Assembly: GCA_050747865.1 (NCBI GenBank)
Contig: JBOGJI010000080.1
Span: 1-48,549, forward strand
Reading direction: 5' to 3'
Source of the DNA: JBOGJI01 sp050747865
GTDB lineage: Bacteria > Acidobacteriota > Thermoanaerobaculia > Multivoradales > JAHEKO01
DNA: 48,549 nt
Part shown: positions 17,277 to 27,122 of the stretch, one piece after another
How positions within the stretch are numbered: the first letter of the stretch is position 1
Layout: each line of letters starts with the position of its first letter
Notes under the pieces: model-generated
The model's input: only the letters and a program-made list of their open reading frames with translations
What the model was told of the DNA's origin: nothing
Database searches by the model: none
Translations under genes and position numbers: made by a program

Positions 17277-20200
17277 ATGGCGGGCTACACCATCAACCTG
17301 GCTCACGGGCCGCGCAGCGTTGAGGAGCTGGCGCTGGCGCGTGTCCGGGCGCTGCGCCGGGACGCCGCGGGCACCGGGTCTCCGCTCGCCTGCCCGCCCC
17401 TGTGGATCGTCGTCCCGTCGCACAGCTTGCGGGTCCACCTCCTGCGCCGGCTGGCGGAGCGAGGGGGTCCAGAGCTCGCCGTCGGAGTGCGCTGCGCCAC
17501 CGCCTACGGCGTCGCCTGCGAGCTTGCGGGCGCGTCCGGAGGAGCACTCCCCGATCCCGTCGCCGTCCTCGCCGAGCGCTACGCTCGCGACGAGCCGGCG
17601 TTGAAGGCGCTGGCGGATCTGACCGACGGCCTGGGGCTGGTCGCCGCCGTGATCCGCGATCTGCTCGATGCCGGCTACGAGCCGGCGCACCTGGACGGCT
17701 TGCGGGAGGCGCTGGCACAGCCCGAGGCTGGTGCCGCGGTCGGCGGCGCCCGCCGACGCGCCGAAGCGCTCCTGCGGGTCGCCGCCTGCGTGGAGCAGGC
17801 CTGCGAGGAGGACGACCTCCCGGCGCGCCACCGCGTCTACCGTCGGGCCGCAGAGGCCGTCCTGCGCGGCGACGGGCCGCGGCTCCACGGGGTCATGGTG
17901 CACGGCTTCGCCGAGGCCACCGGCGCGGTGAGCGACCTGCTCGAAGCTCTGCTCAGGACGTACGGCGGCGCCCTGGTGGTCGACCGGCCGCGCGATCCCT
18001 TCGCGGCCGACAGGCTGGCGGGCGACGGCAAGTTCAGCGAGCGGCTCCTGTTGCGCTTGCAGGGAGCGTCCTCGGAGCTGCGGGACGCCCCCGCGAGCGA
18101 CGCGCCGCCGCGCCCCCGGCTGATCGCCGCCTCGCGACCCGAGGCCGAGGTCGAGGAAGTCGCGCACCGCGTGCTGGACCTGCTCGCGCAAGGGTGCCCA
18201 CCGGAGGAGATCGGGGTGGTCATACGCGACCCGCAGTCCTACAGGCTGACCTTGCGCCGCCGCTTCGACGCACTCGGCGTCCCCTTCAGCGCCTCCGGGA
18301 TCGACGGCGCCGCTCTGCCGTTCCGGCGGCGCCTCACCTGCTTGCTGGATCTCCTCGAGCAGGGCGAGCGCTTGCCCGTAGAGCGCTGGCTGGAGCTGCT
18401 GCCGGCGCAAGGCGAGGCGACGGCTTCCGACCTGGCACTGGCGCTGGCGGCCCGCGGGGCGGGACGTCTGGCCGCGGCGGCGCAGATACCCGCCGGCGAG
18501 CTCCAGGGCGACGCGCCGGTCCGCTTGCCGGTGCGTCGTGTGCGTGCGGCCGCCGCCGCCGAAGACCCTGAAGCCGAGTCTTCGACCGAGGAGCTCCCGG
18601 CGGACTCCGAGTCGATTCGCGACAGCGGGGAGCGGCACCCCGCGATCGCGCGCGCGGGCCTGCGCCGCGCGGTCGACAAGGCACGGTCCACCCTGGAGGC
18701 GCTGGCCCGGCTGCGCGGCCGGCAACCGCTTCGGGATCATCTGGAAGGGCTGCGCGGCCTCGTCGACGAGACGCTGGGGTGGCCGCGCGAGGACCCCGCC
18801 CGGCGGGAGGTCGAGATGCGTGTGTTCGCTCCCGCCGCCGCGCTGCCGCCCGCCTGGCAGCTCGGCTTCGACGAGCTCCGGCGCTTGGTCGCCGGCCTGC
18901 TCGCCGACGCCGGCCGTGAGCCCCTCGGCGGCTGCGGCGCCGGCGTCCAGGTGCTGGACGTGGTCGCCACGCGCGGCCTCACCTTCGCGCACCTGTTCCT
19001 GCTCGGCATGCAGCGCGGCAGCTTTCCCCGCCGGGTGCGCGAGGATCCCCTGCTCCCCGACGCGGTGCGCGACGTGCTCGCCACGCAGGGCTTCGGCCCG
19101 CTGCCCGACCTGCCGCGCAAGCGCATCGGCCACGACGAAGAGGCCCACCTGTTCGCCCAGCTCCTCAGCGCGGCACCCGAGGTGACGCTCTCCTGGTCGC
19201 AGGCCCGCGCCGACGGCGAGCCCCTCTCCCCCTCGCCCTGGATCGACCGCCTGCGCGGCGTGGCGGCCCTGCAACCGGATGCCGCGAGGCCGATCTGGGG
19301 GCCTCCCGTCGGGGACGACGAAGAGGTCGCAAGGCGGCTCGCTCGCCGGCCGGCCGAGGAATGGGCACGGCTGGCGGGGCAATACGGATCGCGCGCCGAG
19401 GTCGCGCGCCTGCTTCCGCACGCGGTGGAGGCGGCGCTGCCGGAGAAGCCGGGGCATGCGCGGGCCGTCGCACGGGCTCGTCTCGCCATCCTCGAGGAGC
19501 TCGATCCCGACCTCGGGACGGCGGCCGGCCAGGCATCCTGGCGGCGCCTCGGGCCGTTCAGCGGTCTCGTCGGCCTGCCGGAGAGCGCCGGCGTCGACTC
19601 CACAGCCGCGATCTGGGTCACACGACTCGAGGCCATGGCGCGCTGCCCGTGGCAGCACTTCCTGCAGCACTCGCTGCGCCTCGAAGCCTGGCCGGATCCG
19701 CTCACCGACCTGCCGGCGCTCGACTCGGCGCTGGTCGGCCGCTTCGTCCACGCCGTGCTGCAGGCCGTGGTGGCCCGGGCCGGGACCGCCACCGAGACCT
19801 CGGTGGCAGATGCCCTGGCCGCCGGCGACGTCCGGGTCCCCTGGCCCCAGGCGGAGGACCTCGACCGCATCGCCCACCAGGTGGCCCGCGACCTCCTGGC
19901 GGGCGAAGGCATCCACCTCCCGGGACTGGCGGCCGGTCTGGTCGCGCGAGGCCGGGCCATGATCGACCGCGCCCGCAGCCCGCTCTGGGAGGACGCGACC
20001 CCGTCGGTGGTGGGCAGCGAGATCGACGGCAGTGTGGACTTGGCGGGCGCTCGAATCTCCTTTCGCGCCGACCTGGGCGTCCGCGAGGGCAACGGAGTCC
20101 GGTTCATCGACTTCAAGACCGGCGCGCCGGTCTCCGAGGCCAAGAAGGAGACCACACGGCGCCTCCACCTGCTGGACGCCATCGCCCGTGGCGACGCGTT

Positions 20201-20633
20201 GCAGGTGGCGGCGTACGCGGCCCTGCGTCTGGACGACGCCGTGGCCGGCGGCGCCTACCACTACCTCACGGACCGCGAGGTCGAGCCCGCGGAAGCACGC
20301 GTCGCCGCGGTCGACGGCGACGACGCGGAAGGCCGCTCCCTGCTGCTGGCGGCGGCCGGAAGGCTGCTCGAGGCGCGCCGTCGCGGGGTCTACCCTCCCC
20401 GCCTCAACCTCCCCTCCCCAGGCGACAACAGGACGCCGGCGCCCTGCGCCTGGTGCGCCGTGCGCCAGGCCTGTCTGCAAGGCGAATCCACGGCGCGGAT
20501 CCGCCAGCGCCGGTGGGTGGACGGACACCGGGCACCGGTACAGATCACCGATCCCCGAGACCGCGCGTTCGCCGAGCTGTGGTGGATGCGGGACTCCGAA
20601 TGGCGGGCCCGGCATGAGGAGGCCGCGGGTTGA
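17277..20633 (+). CDS. addB: AddB-type inactivated helicase with PD-(D/E)XK nuclease domain
   Basis: 1118 residues. It is the partner of the following AddA-like gene in double-strand-break end resection. The N-terminal helicase half lacks a Walker A motif (LAHGPRSVEE stands where G-x-x-G-x-G-K-T would be), as in AddB proteins that only scan DNA. The C-terminal nuclease has FRADLGVREG...VRFIDFKTG. Four cysteines, one in ARCPWQHFL (about residue 790) and three in CAWCAVRQAC (about 1056-1065), match the Fe-S cluster arrangement of AddB-family nucleases. The TGA overlaps the addA TTG start. The N-terminal region is less typical than the C-terminal region. Confidence 0.85.
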   Translation: MAGYTINLAHGPRSVEELALARVRALRRDAAGTGSPLACPPLWIVVPSHSLRVHLLRRLAERGGPELAVGVRCATAYGVACELAGASGGALPDPVAVLAERYARDEPALKALADLTDGLGLVAAVIRDLLDAGYEPAHLDGLREALAQPEAGAAVGGARRRAEALLRVAACVEQACEEDDLPARHRVYRRAAEAVLRGDGPRLHGVMVHGFAEATGAVSDLLEALLRTYGGALVVDRPRDPFAADRLAGDGKFSERLLLRLQGASSELRDAPASDAPPRPRLIAASRPEAEVEEVAHRVLDLLAQGCPPEEIGVVIRDPQSYRLTLRRRFDALGVPFSASGIDGAALPFRRRLTCLLDLLEQGERLPVERWLELLPAQGEATASDLALALAARGAGRLAAAAQIPAGELQGDAPVRLPVRRVRAAAAAEDPEAESSTEELPADSESIRDSGERHPAIARAGLRRAVDKARSTLEALARLRGRQPLRDHLEGLRGLVDETLGWPREDPARREVEMRVFAPAAALPPAWQLGFDELRRLVAGLLADAGREPLGGCGAGVQVLDVVATRGLTFAHLFLLGMQRGSFPRRVREDPLLPDAVRDVLATQGFGPLPDLPRKRIGHDEEAHLFAQLLSAAPEVTLSWSQARADGEPLSPSPWIDRLRGVAALQPDAARPIWGPPVGDDEEVARRLARRPAEEWARLAGQYGSRAEVARLLPHAVEAALPEKPGHARAVARARLAILEELDPDLGTAAGQASWRRLGPFSGLVGLPESAGVDSTAAIWVTRLEAMARCPWQHFLQHSLRLEAWPDPLTDLPALDSALVGRFVHAVLQAVVARAGTATETSVADALAAGDVRVPWPQAEDLDRIAHQVARDLLAGEGIHLPGLAAGLVARGRAMIDRARSPLWEDATPSVVGSEIDGSVDLAGARISFRADLGVREGNGVRFIDFKTGAPVSEAKKETTRRLHLLDAIARGDALQVAAYAALRLDDAVAGGAYHYLTDREVEPAEARVAAVDGDDAEGRSLLLAAAGRLLEARRRGVYPPRLNLPSPGDNRTPAPCAWCAVRQACLQGESTARIRQRRWVDGHRAPVQITDPRDRAFAELWWMRDSEWRARHEEAAG

Positions 20634-23600
20634 GCGGGCCCGTCGACGCCGCGGAGCTGCGCGCCCGGGACGGCCAGGCGCGGCGGGCCGCCCAGACCGA
20701 CTTCGAGCGGCCGCTGGTGCTGGAGGCCGGAGCGGGGACGGGCAAGACCAGCACTCTCATCGCCCGTCTCCTCCACTGGTGTCTGGGGCCGGGCTGGGAG
20801 CGGGCGGCGGCGCGCTTGACGGAGGACGGCGCGGACGCGACGCCGGCGCCCGAGGCGATCGCCCGCCGCACGATGGACGGCGTCCACGCGATCACCTTCA
20901 CCGACGCCGCGGCCGCCGAGATGAGCCGTCGCGCCGGCGATGCCCTGGCCGACCTGGCCGCCGACCGGCCGGCGCCGCCGGGGCTCAACCTGTCCCCGCT
21001 GGGACTCCCGCACGAGTCCCTGCACCGGCGTGCCGAGGCCCTGCTCGGCGGCCTCGACCACCTGACCATCCAGACCTTCCACTCCTGGTGCCGGAGCCTG
21101 CTCGCCGCCTGGCCGCTCGAGGCGGGAATCCATCCCGGCTTCACCGTCGACGCAGACGCGCGGCTTACCGAGGCGCTGAGCGAGGAGATCCTGGAGGCGA
21201 GCCTCGCCGAGCTCTACGGCGCCGAGGCGATTCGCGGCGGAGCGGCCGGCCCGGCGGTCCGTCTACTCGCCTTCGGGGTCGGGCCAGAAGAGCTGCGGCA
21301 GACGCTCCACGAGCTCATCCAGGCCGGCGTGCCGGCCGCCGAGCTGGCGGACGAGGCCTTCACGGCCGAGCGGATGCGGCAACCGCTGTCCCAGGTCGCG
21401 GCGGCGGCGGGCGAGCTGGCGTCGCTGCTTGCGCCGCTCCTGGAGCTTCCAGGAGTCACCAACGTGGTGGGTGGAGCACACGAGCTCGCCGTGCGCGTCC
21501 GCACCTGGGCGACCGAGTTGCTCGACCGTTCGCTGGGGGCCGCCGCTGTGGAGGTCGCGGCGCGAGCCATGCGCGACGATCTCAACCCGGCTCGTCTGGA
21601 CACGCTCAAGAGCTGGGCGCACCGCAAATACGGCTCGCAGTGGGCGGCGTGGCACCTGCCCGGGCTCGAGCCGCGGCTGTCCCCCTGCTGCGGGCTCCTC
21701 GCCATGCTCCTGCCCGGCTTCCTCCGCCTCGAGCCCACGCGCCACGAGCTGTTGCGCCAGGTGCTCGCCCGCTTGATGGCCACCGTCGAGGAGGAGAAGC
21801 GGCGCCGCGGCGTCCTCACCTTCGATGACCTCCTAGACCGCGCGCTCGCGCTGCTGCGTCGGCAACCTGCGGTCGCCGCCAGGCTGCGCAAGGCGAGCGA
21901 GCAGCTCCTCGTGGACGAGTTCCAGGATACGGATCCACGCCAATGCGAGCTGGTGCGTTGCCTGGCCCTCGAAGGACCCGAGGACGGCCGGCCCGGCCTG
22001 TTCATCGTCGGCGACCCCAAGCAGTCTCTCTACGGCTGGCGGCAGGCCGATCTCGCGGCCTACGAGCGCTTCGTGAAGGACGTCCTCGCCGGCGGCGGAA
22101 CGCGCCACACGCTGAGCGTCAACTTCCGCTCCGTGCCGGCGATCCTCGACGAGGTGAAGCGCGCGGTCGCGCCGGTGATGCAGCAGGAGGCAGGGCTGCA
22201 ACCGCCCTTCGGCGAGCTCCTCCCCCACCCCGATCGAGCCGCCGCTGTCGAAGCGGAGAGGGACGGGCTTCCACCGGTGGAGTACTGGACGCTCTGGGAG
22301 CAGGAGGAAGACGGCCTCTCGCCCATGTCGGCAGAGCGCGCCGCCGAGCGCGAGGCCGCCGCGGTGGCACACGATCTCCTGGACCTCCACGCCCGCGGCG
22401 CGCCTTGGAGCGATGCCGCCATCCTGTTGCGCAGCCGCGGCCGGCTGCCCACGGTCCTCGATGCCATGCGCGCCGCCGGCATCCCGTTCCTGGTGCAGGG
22501 CGAGCGCTCCTACTTCCAACGGCGCGAGGTCGTCGAGGCGCAGGCGCTGCTGCGCACCATCGTTCAGCCGCGAGACCGGCTGGCGCTGGTGACGCTGCTG
22601 CGCTCGGCCTGGGTGGGAGTGCCGGACGCCGCCCTGCTGCCGCTGTTCGCCGGCGGTCTCGACCAGCTCCTGGCGCGCGCCGATCCCGCCGCGGCGCCGA
22701 CGGGGGAGGAGGTGGAACGGCTCGCCCGCCGCGTCGCCGCATCCCTGCCGCCGGGGATCCCCGGCCTCGAAGCTCTCGCCGGCTGGGAGGAGAGCCTGCT
22801 CCATGCCGTCGGGGCGGTGGGCGCGCTGCGCCGCTCCTTCGCCGCCGAGTCGCCCGACCGCTTCGTCGCTAAGTTGCGCCGCCTGCTGCTGGTCGACGCA
22901 ACCGAGGCCGCGCGAGCCGCCGGCGCCTTCCGTTGCGCCAATCTGGATCGCTTCTTCCGCGAGCTCGAAACGGAGCTGGAGGAAGAAGGGGACGTCGCCG
23001 GCCTGCTGCGCTTCCTGCACCGCAGCGTCGAAGGCGCCCGGGAGTCCCCGGCCGCGCCCCCGGCCGAGGCCACCGACGACGCTGTTCGCGTGATGACGAT
23101 CCACGGGGCCAAGGGGCTCGACTTCGGGCACGTCTACCTGCTGCAAGCCGCTTCCACGGGCCGCCGGGGCAACGACCCTTTCTCCGCCCGGCGGCCGCTC
23201 GAGCCGGCGGGTCGTTGGGCTCTGACCCTGCACGGAACCGACAATCCGGAACGGCTGGCTAGCGCGGTGGAAGAGCGCCGGCGAGAAGGGGCCGAGCGGG
23301 TGCGCCTGCTCTACGTCGCCATGACGCGGCCGCGGCGGCGCCTGGTGATATCCGGGATCTGGCCGGCGAACCCGCATCCGCTCGCGGACCCGCTGGCCGC
23401 CGAGAGCTTCCGCCATCTCCTGGCGCATCGCACCGACCTGCCCGTGGATCTCCAGGAGCTGTTCCGGCGCAACCAAGGCGAGCCGGCGATCGAGGCGGGC
23501 GGCGCCTGGTGGCGCTTCCTGTTGGCGCAAGCCGAGGTGCTCCCCCCTTCGCAGCGCCCCGCGGCGCCGTGGATCCCGTCCGACGCCGACCTGAGCCGAA

Positions 23601-24334
23601 CCTTCGCGGAGCAGGCACGGCGACGGGAGGACGCGCTCCGGCGGCAGGCGTGCCCTCTCATCCTGCGCGCGAGTGACAACGGAGTCACGGACGACGTCGA
23701 GGAATCGTGGTCTGGAGATCCGGCCTCCGCATCGCCCGTGCCGGGCGATGCGACCAGTGCCCCGGAGGCCGACGTTTCGCGCGGCCTCGCTCGCGCCGTG
23801 GGAACCGCCATCCACCGCATGTTCGAAGCCTGGAACCCGGACGCCGACCCCGACGACGAATATCGGCGGCACAGCGACGCGGTCCTGCGCGCCGTGGCGC
23901 CGACTGCCCGGGAGCGCGCCTCCGAGCTGCTGAGCGCGTTCCACGACGGCCCTCTCCACGAGCGCTGGCGGCTCCTTCTCCCCCACCTCGAAGCGCGTGA
24001 GCTGCCGATCCTGATCCCGTGGCTGGCGGAGCGGCAGGACGGGGTCCCCGACGGCGCGCTCGTCGGCACCATCGACCTCGTCTACCGGGATCCGGAGACC
24101 GACGAGGTGGTGCTGGGGGATTTCAAGACGGATCGCGTCGGGTGCGGGGGCCCGACGCTGGCGGAGCATGCCGAGCGCTACCGGTCCCAGGCCGACGCCT
24201 ACCGCCGAGCCGTCGCCCGCGCCCTGGGCCAGGACGCCCTGCCCCGTTTCGAGCTCTGGTTCCTGGACGCCGGCGAGATCGTCGCCCTGCCGCCCGAACC
24301 GGCCGACGCGGCAGCGAAGCCTCAGAGCCTGTGA
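20630..24334 (+). CDS. addA: AddA-type UvrD-family helicase/nuclease
   Basis: 1234 residues. Walker A AGAGTGKT (33-40), helicase motif II LLVDEFQDTDPRQ (about 428), motif III GDPKQSLYGWRQAD, motif V VMTIHGAKGLDF and motif VI LLYVAMTRPRRRL are intact, so this subunit is an active ATP-driven helicase. The C-terminal PD-(D/E)XK nuclease has GTIDLVYRD...VVLGDFKTDRV (about 1150-1165). The start is TTG at 20630-20632, overlapping the addB stop (TTGA) with AGGAGG eight bases before it, which supports this unusual start. AddAB degrades broken ends to allow RecA loading. The stop codon lies in a dispersed repeat shared with the convergent hydrolase gene end. Confidence 0.9.
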   Translation: MSGPVDAAELRARDGQARRAAQTDFERPLVLEAGAGTGKTSTLIARLLHWCLGPGWERAAARLTEDGADATPAPEAIARRTMDGVHAITFTDAAAAEMSRRAGDALADLAADRPAPPGLNLSPLGLPHESLHRRAEALLGGLDHLTIQTFHSWCRSLLAAWPLEAGIHPGFTVDADARLTEALSEEILEASLAELYGAEAIRGGAAGPAVRLLAFGVGPEELRQTLHELIQAGVPAAELADEAFTAERMRQPLSQVAAAAGELASLLAPLLELPGVTNVVGGAHELAVRVRTWATELLDRSLGAAAVEVAARAMRDDLNPARLDTLKSWAHRKYGSQWAAWHLPGLEPRLSPCCGLLAMLLPGFLRLEPTRHELLRQVLARLMATVEEEKRRRGVLTFDDLLDRALALLRRQPAVAARLRKASEQLLVDEFQDTDPRQCELVRCLALEGPEDGRPGLFIVGDPKQSLYGWRQADLAAYERFVKDVLAGGGTRHTLSVNFRSVPAILDEVKRAVAPVMQQEAGLQPPFGELLPHPDRAAAVEAERDGLPPVEYWTLWEQEEDGLSPMSAERAAEREAAAVAHDLLDLHARGAPWSDAAILLRSRGRLPTVLDAMRAAGIPFLVQGERSYFQRREVVEAQALLRTIVQPRDRLALVTLLRSAWVGVPDAALLPLFAGGLDQLLARADPAAAPTGEEVERLARRVAASLPPGIPGLEALAGWEESLLHAVGAVGALRRSFAAESPDRFVAKLRRLLLVDATEAARAAGAFRCANLDRFFRELETELEEEGDVAGLLRFLHRSVEGARESPAAPPAEATDDAVRVMTIHGAKGLDFGHVYLLQAASTGRRGNDPFSARRPLEPAGRWALTLHGTDNPERLASAVEERRREGAERVRLLYVAMTRPRRRLVISGIWPANPHPLADPLAAESFRHLLAHRTDLPVDLQELFRRNQGEPAIEAGGAWWRFLLAQAEVLPPSQRPAAPWIPSDADLSRTFAEQARRREDALRRQACPLILRASDNGVTDDVEESWSGDPASASPVPGDATSAPEADVSRGLARAVGTAIHRMFEAWNPDADPDDEYRRHSDAVLRAVAPTARERASELLSAFHDGPLHERWRLLLPHLEARELPILIPWLAERQDGVPDGALVGTIDLVYRDPETDEVVLGDFKTDRVGCGGPTLAEHAERYRSQADAYRRAVARALGQDALPRFELWFLDAGEIVALPPEPADAAAKPQSL

Positions 24335-24343
24335 AGGAATCTC
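24324..24343. repeat. Dispersed intergenic repeat, copy B (single arm)
   Basis: Twenty bases similar to the left arm of the inverted repeat at 32922-32943 with two mismatches (AGAGCCTGTG then AAGGAATCTC). It spans the addA TGA (24332-24334) and runs into the TGA of the convergent hydrolase gene (24342-24344). No strong hairpin forms here on its own. Confidence 0.55.
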
Positions 24344-25694
24344 AGTCCAGGTAGCCGAGCGAGCGAAGCTGCTCGACATCTTCGGCCGACAGGCTCGGCG
24401 GAGGCAGCTCGTCGGAGGCGTGCAACCCCTGGCGCACCTCTTCCGCCAGACGGTGGATGGCGTCGCTGCACGCACCGTCTTCGGCGGCCAGGTCCTTCGT
24501 CTCGGCGGGATCCGCACGGAGATCGAAACGCAGGCAGCGGCCCGACTTGACCCGCAGGATCTCCTTGATCTGCCCCTCGATGCGGGCGACTTCGAGGAGG
24601 CCCCGGCTGCGCGCGTGGTCCGCATCCTGGTATCCCTGCACGGCTCCCTTGTGCGCCTGATGGAGGGTGACGCGCGCCTCCGGTGACTCGCCGCCGCCAC
24701 GCAGCAGCGCCGCCCAGTTCCGCCCGGGAAGATGCTCGGCCCCATCCTCGCCGGCCAACGACAGCACCGTCGGCGCGACGTCCGCCAGCACCGCGGGCGC
24801 CGCCGAGGTTCCCGGGGCCACGACTCCCGGCCACACGACGGCCAACGGGATGCGCAGCGTGCCCTCGTAGGCGTGGCGCCCGTGACCCCAGTAGCCGTGC
24901 TCCCCCAGGCTCTCGCCGTGATCGGCGGCGAAAACGATCAACCACTCGCGGTCTGCGTCCAGGTGCCGGAGCGCGTCGAGCAGACGTCCGATCTCGCGGT
25001 CGGTGAACGCGATCTCGGTGTCGTAGCGATCCTCCTTGCCGAGGTCGCGCCAGCGCTCGAGGCCGAGCTGCTCGAGCACCTCCTCGTGCCGCTCGTACGG
25101 AGCGTGGGGGTCGACGTAGTGCGCCCACAGGAGCACGGGGCGCTGCGGCTCGTCGTCGATCTGCTCCTCCAGCAGGTCGAGAGCGGAGTCGGTGACGGCG
25201 TCCGCCATCGCCTCCTCCCTGAACAGGCCGAACCAGCGGTTGCGGGTCAGCACCTCGCTGTAGATGTCGAAATGTTCCGCCAGACCGGTCAGCTCGTCGC
25301 GCAGCGTCCAGTTGGCGACCGCCGCGACAGTCCGGTAGCCCCGCCGGCCCAGCGCCTTGGGCAGCGACGGCAGCCTCTCCCGCATGCGCAGCCCGTTGCG
25401 CGAGGCGCCGTGCTGGTGCGGCGCCAGAGAGGTCAACATGGTCACCAGGGCCGGCCCGGTCAGCGGCTCCTCGGTGCGCGCCTGGGTGAACCGCACGCCC
25501 CGCTCCATCAGGCGGTCGAGATGGGGCGTGGTCGGGCGTCCGTATCCGTAGCCCGAGACGCGATCCGCCCGCAACGTGTCGACGGTGAGCAGCAGGACGC
25601 TGGGACGCGGCGGCGCCGCGGAGAGCTGTGCTGGAAGGAGTAGAGCGAGCGCGCAGATCCAGAGCGATGGCTTCGACCCCGACATCAGCTGCAT
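24342..25694 (-). CDS. Exported alkaline-phosphatase-superfamily (sulfatase-fold) protein
   Basis: 450 residues from ATG 25694 (a second ATG at 25685 is equally possible). A cleavable signal is visible (WICALALLLPAQLSAAP) with no lipobox. Motifs are LLLTVDTLRADRVSGYGYGRPTTP and FAADHGESLGEHGYWGHG. The nucleophile region is TEEPLTGPALVTMLTSL, again threonine without C/S-x-P-x-R. It ends QLRSLGYLD. Periplasmic; substrate unknown. The start lies 3 nt after the stop of the amidohydrolase gene, so the pair is an operon. Confidence 0.85.
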   Translation of the reverse strand: MQLMSGSKPSLWICALALLLPAQLSAAPPRPSVLLLTVDTLRADRVSGYGYGRPTTPHLDRLMERGVRFTQARTEEPLTGPALVTMLTSLAPHQHGASRNGLRMRERLPSLPKALGRRGYRTVAAVANWTLRDELTGLAEHFDIYSEVLTRNRWFGLFREEAMADAVTDSALDLLEEQIDDEPQRPVLLWAHYVDPHAPYERHEEVLEQLGLERWRDLGKEDRYDTEIAFTDREIGRLLDALRHLDADREWLIVFAADHGESLGEHGYWGHGRHAYEGTLRIPLAVVWPGVVAPGTSAAPAVLADVAPTVLSLAGEDGAEHLPGRNWAALLRGGGESPEARVTLHQAHKGAVQGYQDADHARSRGLLEVARIEGQIKEILRVKSGRCLRFDLRADPAETKDLAAEDGACSDAIHRLAEEVRQGLHASDELPPPSLSAEDVEQLRSLGYLD

Positions 25695-25697
25695 AAT

Positions 25698-27065
25698 CTA
25701 CACGAGGCCGGCACGCCGCCAGACCTCTCGCGTTATGGCTGCCGCGGCCGGCCGGAGGGCGTCCAGGTCGATCGTCGCGACGCGGCTGTCCTCCACCAGA
25801 AGCCGCCCATCGACCACCACGTGGCGCACGGCGCGGCTGGCTCCCCCGTAGACGACGAGGTCGTGGACATCCGCCTCCCCCTCCGGCCACAGCGCCGGCG
25901 CGTCGGCCCGCGACAGCACGGTCACGTCGGCGCGTTTTCCCGTCTCGAGCGAGCCGATCTCGTCCTCGAGCCCCAGCACCCGGGCGCCCTCGCTGGTGAC
26001 CAGGCGGAGCGCGTCGACGCCTCGTACCGCCGCGGGCCCGTGGCGCTGGATCTGCAGCAGAGCCGCCAGGCGCACCTCCTTCAGGACGTCCAGGTCGTTG
26101 TTGCAGGCGGCACCGTCACAGCCAACGCCGACGGGCAGCCCGGCCGCTCGGATGCCTACGACGTCCGCCACCCCCGAGCCGAGCTTGAGATTGGAGCTCG
26201 GGCAGTGCACGACGCCGGTGGGATGCGAGCGCAGCCGGGTGAGATGCGCCGGCGTCAGCCCGACGCCGTGCGCCAGGCGCAGCGGAACCTCCAGCAGCCC
26301 GCCGTCCGCGAAGTAGTCGATCTCGTCGCGCCCGCCCTTGAGGCGGCGCACCGCCTCGGTCTCCTCCGGCTGCTCCAGCGCGTGGGTGTGCACCGGCCAG
26401 CCGTGCCGCCGCGCCAGCTCGCCGATCCCGCGCCACAGGGCGTCGCTACAGCTCAAGATGAAACGCGGGCAGAGGGCGGGCAACAGGCGGCCGTCGTTCC
26501 TCGCCGCGAGCTCCCGGCCAAAAGCCTCGGCCTCCTCCAGCACCCGTTCGGTCTCCCCCAGCAGGGGGCCGGGCATGCCCTCGCCGGCGTCCATCAGACA
26601 CGGCCCGGTGACGGCGCGCAGCCCGGACTCGTCGAGCGCCCGCAGCAGGCCCCGGAACGCCGGACCAAGCCCAATGTCCTGTACCGTGGTAGTGCCCGAC
26701 AGCAGGCACTCGGCGGCACCCACCAGGCCCGAGACGTACGCGCTCGCCTCGTCGTGCGCCGCCTCCAGCGGCCAGATGCGCTCGCGCAGCCACGGCAGCA
26801 GGCGCCGCCCCTCCGCCAGACCACGGAACAGCGTCTGCCCCAGGTGCACGTGCCCTTGGATGAGACCGGGCAGCACTAGGCAATCCCTGACGTCCAGCAC
26901 CCGGGCGCCCGGCGGCGTCGCGAGCTCGGGGCCGATACGAGTGATCCGTCCGCCTTCGATCAGCAGATCCGTTGCCGTCAGAACCGACGCTTCCTCGTCG
27001 AGCGTGAGGATCGTCCCGCCCTGAAGCAGGAGCGCTTGTTGTTCTGGCTGCGGGGCGGCGTTCAC
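25698..27065 (-). CDS. TRZ/ATZ-family amidohydrolase, 5'-deoxyadenosine/S-adenosylhomocysteine deaminase-like
   Basis: 455 residues from a GTG at 27063-27065. It has the metal-dependent TIM-barrel architecture: H72 and H74 in GLIQGHVHLGQTLFRG, then VHTHALEQ (about 210), a third histidine region in RLAHGVGL, and the metal aspartate in VGVGCDGAACNNDLDV. RERIWPLEAAH is a motif I associate with 5'-deoxyadenosine and SAH/MTA deaminases, which turn adenosyl by-products of radical-SAM and methyl-transfer chemistry into inosyl compounds. Cytoplasmic. It is divergent from selD by 57 nt; a related family, SsnA, is linked with selenium-dependent molybdenum hydroxylases, so a selenium connection is conceivable but unproven. 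Confidence 0.82.
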   Translation of the reverse strand: MNAAPQPEQQALLLQGGTILTLDEEASVLTATDLLIEGGRITRIGPELATPPGARVLDVRDCLVLPGLIQGHVHLGQTLFRGLAEGRRLLPWLRERIWPLEAAHDEASAYVSGLVGAAECLLSGTTTVQDIGLGPAFRGLLRALDESGLRAVTGPCLMDAGEGMPGPLLGETERVLEEAEAFGRELAARNDGRLLPALCPRFILSCSDALWRGIGELARRHGWPVHTHALEQPEETEAVRRLKGGRDEIDYFADGGLLEVPLRLAHGVGLTPAHLTRLRSHPTGVVHCPSSNLKLGSGVADVVGIRAAGLPVGVGCDGAACNNDLDVLKEVRLAALLQIQRHGPAAVRGVDALRLVTSEGARVLGLEDEIGSLETGKRADVTVLSRADAPALWPEGEADVHDLVVYGGASRAVRHVVVDGRLLVEDSRVATIDLDALRPAAAAITREVWRRAGLV

Positions 27066-27122
27066 GGCAGCGGATGTTACTCCCCCCGCCCACGCCGAGA
27101 AGCCGCAGACTAGAATGCCAGG

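Noticed and set aside
15663..20615. A 1650-codon open frame on the minus strand, with similar long antisense frames at 21833-24745 and 42120-44165
   Set aside because: These are shadows of real genes in very GC-rich DNA: low-complexity Arg/Gly/Ala/Pro composition, no recognisable motifs, and they cross several well-supported genes.
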